DNA from: Nitrospirae bacterium GWC2_42_7
GTDB taxonomy: Bacteria; Nitrospirota; Thermodesulfovibrionia; Thermodesulfovibrionales; UBA6898
DNA length: 5,573 bases
Reading direction: 5' to 3'
NCBI GenBank assembly: GCA_001803645.1
Contig: MHDW01000203.1
Span: 1 to 5,573, forward strand
Shown: positions 1 through 5,573 of the stretch, piece by piece
Numbering within the stretch: the first letter of the stretch is position 1
Layout of the letters: every line of letters starts with the position of its first letter
The notes under the pieces: generated by a model
What the model saw: the letters and a program-made list of their open reading frames with translations, nothing else
Told to the model about the DNA's origin: nothing
Databases searched by the model: none
Position numbers and translations under genes: made by a program

Positions 1-12
1 AACTCTCATTTG
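1..12 (-). rRNA. Probable 5' end of a 16S rRNA gene (partial, runs off the left edge)
   Basis: Read on the minus strand, the window finishes with AAATGAGAGTT. Bacterial 16S rRNA genes typically begin AAATTGAAGAGTTTGATC or a close variant, and AGAGTTTGATC is the conserved universal-primer site. Only the AGAGTT part lies inside the window, so the match alone is too short to prove anything. The call rests on context: an upstream sigma-70-type promoter, a boxA-like antitermination element, and a leader of about 75 bases, all in the right order and orientation. The exact mature 5' end cannot be fixed from here. Confidence 0.55.
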
Positions 13-30
13 ATACTGGTTTACTCAAAA

Positions 31-55
31 AACTTTTTAGAATTAACAAAAAGCT
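31..55 (-). repeat. AT-rich hairpin in the rRNA leader
   Basis: Arms at 31-38 (AACTTTTT) and 48-55 (AAAAAGCT) pair over eight positions, one of them a G-U wobble in the minus-strand RNA, around a nine-base loop. The stem is almost entirely A-U with one G-C pair. It is too weak to be a convincing terminator and more likely forms part of the folded leader between boxA and the presumed 16S start. Confidence 0.3.
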
Positions 56-67
56 ACGCACCTTTTA

Positions 68-83
68 CAGTTTTCAAAGAACG
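68..83 (-). promoter_or_regulatory. boxA-like rRNA antitermination element in the leader
   Basis: The minus strand reads CGTTCTTTGAAAACTG. This closely resembles the boxA region of rRNA operon leaders (E. coli TGCTCTTTAACA; Bacillus-type GTTCTTTGAAAACT). In known systems the NusB-NusE (S10) pair binds boxA RNA and makes the polymerase resistant to Rho termination across untranslated rRNA. Here it sits immediately after the predicted transcription start and about 55-60 bases before the presumed 16S 5' end. Being so close to the predicted +1 is slightly unusual. Confidence 0.55.
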
Positions 84-90
84 AATGAAT

Positions 91-120
91 AATATAACCG
101 AGACGATTTATTTTTGTCAA
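91..120 (-). promoter_or_regulatory. Sigma-70-type promoter, probably for the rRNA operon
   Basis: On the minus strand a perfect -35 hexamer TTGACA (plus-strand 115-120) is followed, after 18 bases, by a -10 hexamer TATATT (plus-strand 91-96), five of six matches to consensus. Transcription would start near position 84 and run leftward into the boxA-like element and the presumed 16S gene. The stretch further upstream (about 130-170) is rich in A and T runs and could act as an UP element. The 18-base block directly behind the -35 is not AT-rich. Confidence 0.6.
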
Positions 121-227
121 GGGAAGTCAGGGATTTAATATCTAAAAACTTTTCTCTTAAATAATTTTCTAATCACTCCCGATAAACACTACCTATATTT
201 AACCATAATTTTATCTCTGATTACAAG

Positions 228-2894
228 CTATTTATCCAGAATATCTCTTACTTTCTTTAATAGTGCATTCGTCGTAAAAGGTTTTGGGATAAATTCAAGG
301 CCATTCTCACTGAGCCCCTTACTTTGCATCAATTCAGGTGTGTATCCGCTTATGAACACCGCTTTTATATTATTATTTATCCCCTTTATTTCCTCGTACG
401 CCTCTTTTCCGTTCTTCCCCGGCATTATCAGGTCAAACAAAATAAGTTGCACCCTATCCTTATTTTCTTTAAATTTATTAACTGCATCCTCCCCTCCAAC
501 TGCCTCTATAATTTCATACTCAAAGTTCTCAAGCACCCGTTTTATTAAACCCCTGACTGCAGAATCATCCTCTGCCAACAGTATTGTCTCACCTGTTTTG
601 GATTTCAGATTCTCGATTACGGATTCTTGATCCAGTAAATTCTCATTCTGCAGTCTGTAATCAGAAATAACCGGAAGGTATATCATAAATGTTGTTCCCT
701 TCCCCGGTACACTGAGGCAATCAATAAAGCCATTGTGCTGTTTTATTATCCCATACACAATTGAAAGTCCCAATCCTGTGCCTTCTGCTATCCCCTTAGT
801 AGTAAAATACGGCTCAAAAATCCTCTTGATTATTTTTTCATCAATGCCTGTGCCTGTATCAGTGACTGTGATAAAGGCATATTCCCCAAGCGCTCCAAAT
901 CCATGCTTATTTATAAATTCGTTGTCAATTATGAAGGTTTTTGTCGCTAAGGTTAAAACTCCTCCGTTAGGCATTGCGTCCCTTGCATTTACAACAAGAT
1001 TCATCAAAACCTGCTCCATTTGCCCGGAGTCTGCCTTTACGGTTAGCTCTTCTCCTGATGTCATTATCCTCAGTTCAATATCCTCACTTATAATCCTTTC
1101 TACCATCTTCTTAAATCCGACGATGATATCATTTATATTTACCGGCTTCATCTCCATCATCTGTTTCCTGCTGAATGCTAAAAGCCCTTTTGTCAAGGCC
1201 GCAGCCTTTCGGCCTGCTGAGAGCATTTCCTTGAGATGGGGCATAAAAGGGTCATCCTTTTTCATGCGCATTTCAATAAGCCCCCCGTAGCCTATTATCA
1301 CATTCAGGATATTGTTAAAGTCGTGCGCAATACCTCCGACAAGCGTGCCGATTGCTTCCATTTTCATGGCATGCCGAAACTGTCCTTCAAGCTTCATGCG
1401 ATCGGTAATATCGCGGATAATAGCTGAACAATAAGTATCTTTATCGGTACGCCAAATGCCGAGAGAAAGTTCTATCGGAAACTCAAACCCATCCTTTCTT
1501 AATCCATGCAGTTCACGGGTTCTGCCTATGTTACTAGGTTCCCCTGCGGCAATATATCGCAAGATTTCTTCTTTATAAGATGGATGATACCGTTCCGGCA
1601 ACAGGATAGTAAAAGGCTTATCTATAACTTCATCTTCAGCATAACCAAAAATCTCCTGCGCTCCTCTGTTCCACAAAATTATTGTCCCCTGATGATCTGA
1701 CACTATGATCCCATCATTTGCAGACTGAGATACAGAGCGAAACCGTTCCCTGCTGTCCCTAAGTTCATCTTCGATCTGTTTTCGTTTCTCTATCATTGAA
1801 TTAAAAGTCCTGCCCAATTGTCCGATTTCGTCCTTAGAGCTGACAAGAGCTCTCTGGTCCAGATCGCCTTTCCCAACTTTATCTGCCAAAGCAGAAAGTT
1901 TCAATATTGGTTTTGAGATAGAGCGGGCAATGATAACGGCAGCCGAAGATGTCAGAAGAAACAATATTGTTGCAGTAAGCATTCCGGCATAATTAGCTTT
2001 TTTTGAAAAGGCAACATGTTCTGTGATATCCACGGCTGTCAAAACTGCCCCGATATGTCTTCCCCGCGCATCTTCCATCTCAAAACCGCCACACCTATAA
2101 ACTCTGTCCTTATCGTTGATCTGCTGGAAGATATATTCTCCCCTTTCCACCCTTTCCAGATTATCTTCATGAAAACACTTTTCCGCTATATTTCCTTTGC
2201 TTGTGCTGCTGATAACAAGATGTTTCTCCATATCATCCCAATTATCTCTTAATCCTGAGACCTGTCTTACAGATCTCCAGTCGTCCCTGTCCAGATATAT
2301 TTTATCGGCAACAATGCCAAATTCATTATTGGTCTCGCCTTTAAGTATCTTTAATAAATGGTCTATTTCTTCACCTAATTCCACATACCCTATTAATTTG
2401 CCGCTTTTAAAATATGGCATAATAGTTCGCAGGGCAAAGGCTGTCTTCCCTAATTCGATCTCCCAGGCAGGCTCTGTTGTTGCCTTTGCCTTCTCAAAAG
2501 AACTCCTTTTCAGAAGATCGCCATAAAGCTCTTTTTCATGCATTCTCAGGAATACACGGCCATCAGGCAGAATAAAGTAAAAATGAGTAATGCCGTATTT
2601 GTCACTTAGATTCTTAAATAACGGTTGAACATATTCATACAGTTTTTCCCTTTGCTTTTCGAGATATACTGTCTTGAGCCCAGTGTCCTGAACGATAACT
2701 TCCAATGCAGAGAAAAGTATTTTTGTATCGCGTTCTTCAAAATTATTAAAAGCAGCCTTAACTTCCTTATTATGCACGAGCACGATTTCTTCGGAATTCC
2801 TATTCTGATTCCAGAGGCCGACAAAAGAAAAAAGCATAATTATAGACAAAGTAAAGAGCAAAAAAACGGTTGTTAATTTAGTTCTGATCTTCAT
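228..2894 (-). CDS. Membrane-bound hybrid sensor histidine kinase (dCache-HAMP-PAS-HisKA-HATPase-REC)
   Basis: This 888-residue inner-membrane sensor should autophosphorylate on histidine and pass the phosphate to its own receiver domain. Domains in order: a membrane anchor at about 8-27; an extracytoplasmic region at about 45-290 that resembles a dCache_3-type double sensory domain (note LPDGRVFLRMHEKELYGD near 109-126); a second membrane segment at about 303-323; HAMP at 324-376; PAS at about 382-497; HisKA with acceptor H524 in GGIAHDFNN; a HATPase with N-box N632-N636, DTGTGI 679-684, FEPYFTTK 693-700 and GTGLGL 705-710; and a receiver with E775-D776-D777, acceptor D821, S849 and K871. 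All catalytic residues are present, so it looks functional. The ATG is followed directly by a typical signal anchor, but no good Shine-Dalgarno precedes it. No response regulator, HPt protein or output gene lies beside it, so partner and ligand are unknown. The C-terminal receiver suggests either a phosphorelay or self-modulation. The gene ends about 107 bases upstream of the presumed rRNA promoter, on the same strand. Confidence 0.93.
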   Translation of the reverse strand: MKIRTKLTTVFLLFTLSIIMLFSFVGLWNQNRNSEEIVLVHNKEVKAAFNNFEERDTKILFSALEVIVQDTGLKTVYLEKQREKLYEYVQPLFKNLSDKYGITHFYFILPDGRVFLRMHEKELYGDLLKRSSFEKAKATTEPAWEIELGKTAFALRTIMPYFKSGKLIGYVELGEEIDHLLKILKGETNNEFGIVADKIYLDRDDWRSVRQVSGLRDNWDDMEKHLVISSTSKGNIAEKCFHEDNLERVERGEYIFQQINDKDRVYRCGGFEMEDARGRHIGAVLTAVDITEHVAFSKKANYAGMLTATILFLLTSSAAVIIARSISKPILKLSALADKVGKGDLDQRALVSSKDEIGQLGRTFNSMIEKRKQIEDELRDSRERFRSVSQSANDGIIVSDHQGTIILWNRGAQEIFGYAEDEVIDKPFTILLPERYHPSYKEEILRYIAAGEPSNIGRTRELHGLRKDGFEFPIELSLGIWRTDKDTYCSAIIRDITDRMKLEGQFRHAMKMEAIGTLVGGIAHDFNNILNVIIGYGGLIEMRMKKDDPFMPHLKEMLSAGRKAAALTKGLLAFSRKQMMEMKPVNINDIIVGFKKMVERIISEDIELRIMTSGEELTVKADSGQMEQVLMNLVVNARDAMPNGGVLTLATKTFIIDNEFINKHGFGALGEYAFITVTDTGTGIDEKIIKRIFEPYFTTKGIAEGTGLGLSIVYGIIKQHNGFIDCLSVPGKGTTFMIYLPVISDYRLQNENLLDQESVIENLKSKTGETILLAEDDSAVRGLIKRVLENFEYEIIEAVGGEDAVNKFKENKDRVQLILFDLIMPGKNGKEAYEEIKGINNNIKAVFISGYTPELMQSKGLSENGLEFIPKPFTTNALLKKVRDILDK

Positions 2895-2953
2895 TATGCA
2901 ATAAAGCGGGTTTGTCTCAGAGCTTGAAATACTCTGAACACTTCTGCAGAGTC

Positions 2954-2976
2954 TGTCATTTTTATATTGTATGACA
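2954..2976. promoter_or_regulatory. Inverted repeat TGTCAT-N11-ATGACA, possible operator
   Basis: Two perfect 6-bp arms (2954-2959 and 2971-2976) are separated by 11 bases. The centre-to-centre distance of 17 bases is less than two helical turns, a spacing seen for some dimeric repressors or activators. The repeat straddles the candidate -10 box of the kinase promoter, so a bound protein would be expected to block or reposition polymerase. No regulator gene is in the window, and the identity of any binder is unknown. Confidence 0.35.
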
Positions 2977-2995
2977 CTTCGTAACCCCCTTACAA
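2966..2995 (-). promoter_or_regulatory. Candidate sigma-70 promoter for the histidine kinase
   Basis: On the minus strand, TTGTAA (plus-strand 2990-2995, four of six to TTGACA) and TACAAT (plus-strand 2966-2971, five of six to TATAAT) are separated by 18 bases. This would give an untranslated leader of roughly 65 bases before the kinase ATG. It is the best pairing I could find on that strand of the intergenic region, but the -35 is only moderate. The -10 box lies inside the arms of the TGTCAT-N11-ATGACA inverted repeat. Confidence 0.4.
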
Positions 2996-3052
2996 ATATG
3001 ATCGATTACAATCAATATCATACACTATCTTTATTCAAATATTGCATAATAA

Positions 3053-5040
<1,988 letters not shown>

Positions 5041-5041
5041 G

Positions 5042-5202
5042 ATGAAAAAAAGCTTTCGATCTTTGTAATTGCATCAGCAGTTTTCTGTGTTTTTTGGATA
5101 AAAAGGGAGGCCTCATATTCGCAAACCTGTTTTTTCATCTTTCATGCCTTATTTTGCAGATATGACCTTTGTCATAGAATTTTCTTTCCTGTTGTAGGAT
5201 AA
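5042..5202 (+). pseudogene. Possible frameshifted remnant of a secreted-protein gene
   Basis: Two bases after the CDF stop codon an ATG at 5042 is preceded by AAAGGGG (5031-5037). As written it encodes only eight residues (MKKSFRSL) and stops at 5066-5068. One extra A in the A7 tract (5045-5051) would instead give MKKKLSIFVIASAVFC, a typical basic-then-hydrophobic signal-peptide start, followed by a reading frame open to TAA at 5200-5202. The part after about residue 20 has no recognisable family and looks degraded or non-coding. The same frame is also the CDF frame, separated from it only by the TAG at 5038-5040. It could be a decayed coupled gene, a sequencing error in a homopolymer, or chance. 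I cannot name the original protein. Confidence 0.35.
5161..5176. promoter_or_regulatory. Perfect palindrome TATGAC-CTTT-GTCATA upstream of the cupin gene
   Basis: Six-base arms at 5161-5166 and 5171-5176 flank a four-base centre, 52 bases before the cupin ATG. The half-site shares ATGAC/GTCAT with the inverted repeats between the kinase and tgt. It has no T-tract after it, so it is not a terminator. It could be a regulator binding site or a small RNA hairpin. A convincing promoter nearby was not found; GATAAT at 5198-5203 is a possible -10 without a well-spaced -35. Confidence 0.35.
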
Positions 5203-5213
5203 TTAAATCAATT

Positions 5214-5221
5214 AAAGGAGG
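5214..5221 (+). promoter_or_regulatory. Strong Shine-Dalgarno sequence for the cupin gene
   Basis: AAAGGAGG lies seven bases before the ATG at 5229, close to the ideal complement of the 16S 3' end with ideal spacing. It is the strongest ribosome binding site in the window and fixes the start of the small cupin, suggesting it is well translated. Confidence 0.8.
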
Positions 5222-5228
5222 ATTACAA

Positions 5229-5543
5229 ATGGAAATACTTGACCTGAAAAAATTAACAAAATTTTATCCTGACAAGATCGGAAGGGAAATGCTTACTGAT
5301 AAACCTGAGATGAGGGTAGCACTCATGTGCCTTGAACCCGGACAGGAACTCAAACCGCATAAGGCACCAATGAGGCTCATGATGTATTGTGTTGAAGGCA
5401 AAGGAACCTTCACTGTTGGAGATGAGGATTATGTGGCTGATGAAAAGACCTGCATAATGTGCGACCCTATGGTACAGCATGGTTTTAAAGCCGATAAAAA
5501 CAGCCGGCTTGTTGTCATGGCTATAGTAACGCCGGTTGATTGA
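5229..5543 (+). CDS. Small single-domain cupin protein
   Basis: This 104-residue cytoplasmic protein is predicted to form one cupin beta-barrel. The first cupin motif covers about 37-57 (PGQELKPHK ... VEGKG) and the second about 72-88 (DEKTCIMCDPMVQHGF). Of the usual metal ligands, H44 and H84 are kept, but the second histidine position of motif 1 is A46 and the glutamate position appears to be R49. Metal binding may therefore be altered or lost, or may use other residues. Four cysteines (C34, C54, C75, C78), including a CxxC at 75-78 in motif 2, are notable for such a short protein. The length is normal for small conserved cupins, whose roles vary widely (isomerases, dioxygenases, ligand sensors), so no reaction is assigned. 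It is separated from the CDF gene by 188 bases and may have its own promoter. Confidence 0.88.
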   Translation: MEILDLKKLTKFYPDKIGREMLTDKPEMRVALMCLEPGQELKPHKAPMRLMMYCVEGKGTFTVGDEDYVADEKTCIMCDPMVQHGFKADKNSRLVVMAIVTPVD

Positions 5544-5557
5544 TATTAGCGACTGTT

Positions 5558-5571
5558 TTGTCATTTGTCAT
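5558..5571. repeat. Tandem TTGTCAT repeat at the right edge
   Basis: Two perfect back-to-back copies of the 7-mer TTGTCAT (5558-5564 and 5565-5571) lie 15 bases after the cupin stop and are followed by CC at the window end. Many bacterial genomes carry dispersed intergenic repeats that begin TTGTCATCC or TTGTCATTCC, so this may be the first bases of such an element, cut by the window edge. It shares TGTCAT with the other intergenic motifs here. Confidence 0.35.
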
Positions 5572-5573
5572 CC

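Noticed and set aside
31..55. Hairpin as an intrinsic terminator
   Set aside because: The stem is nearly all A-U and sits inside the presumed rRNA leader; a terminator there would defeat the operon. Kept only as a leader hairpin.
733..1290. 185-codon open frame on the plus strand opposite the kinase
   Set aside because: It is antisense to the HisKA/HATPase region, which has unmistakable motifs on the minus strand; the translated product has no recognisable domain and no ribosome binding site.
2197..2526. 109-codon open frame on the plus strand opposite the kinase sensor domain
   Set aside because: A shadow of the intact kinase reading frame, without a start signal or protein-like features.
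5107..5114. GAGGCCTC palindrome after the CDF gene
   Set aside because: It has no loop and no following T-run, so it is not a terminator; an 8-bp palindrome can arise by chance.
5253..5564. 103-codon minus-strand frame opposite the cupin gene
   Set aside because: The plus-strand cupin has an ideal Shine-Dalgarno and both cupin motifs; the minus-strand frame has neither support nor recognisable content.

Overview
The window looks like a chromosomal stretch from a moderately AT-rich Gram-negative bacterium. The gene styles (a dCache/HAMP/PAS hybrid kinase with an HDFNN H-box, a bacterial-type Tgt, a FieF-like CDF transporter) would fit an environmental anaerobe such as a member of Nitrospirota or Desulfobacterota. 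That placement is an impression from style, not a measured assignment.

Layout, left to right. Positions 1-120 appear to be the promoter and leader of a ribosomal RNA operon transcribed leftward out of the window. They hold a TTGACA/TATATT promoter, a boxA-like GTTCTTTGAAAAC element, and at the very edge AAATGAGAGTT, which matches how 16S rRNA genes begin. Positions 228-2894 (minus strand) encode an 888-residue membrane-bound hybrid sensor histidine kinase pointing at that operon, with no intrinsic terminator visible between them. Positions 2895-3085 are a divergent intergenic region with a candidate kinase promoter and an unusual cluster of ATGACA/TGTCAT hexamers, including a 10-bp inverted repeat that brackets the region.

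On the plus strand, tgt (queuine/preQ1 tRNA-ribosyltransferase, start chosen at 3086) overlaps by 22 bases a cation diffusion facilitator gene (4156-5040), so the two are probably co-transcribed and translationally coupled. The 188 bases after the CDF gene hold what looks like the broken start of a secreted-protein gene: a ribosome-binding site, an ATG and an A7 tract, then a signal-peptide-like stretch that is one base out of frame. A perfect 6-bp palindrome (TATGAC-CTTT-GTCATA) follows. A strong Shine-Dalgarno then leads into a 104-residue single-domain cupin (5229-5543). The window ends in a tandem TTGTCAT repeat.

Functionally this is mostly ordinary chromosomal housekeeping: tRNA modification, metal efflux, a sensor kinase and an rRNA operon. 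No obvious new multi-gene system is present. The items most worth a second look are the rRNA operon leader at the edge, the frameshifted signal-peptide remnant after the CDF gene, and the TGTCAT/ATGACA motif clusters around the intergenic regions.
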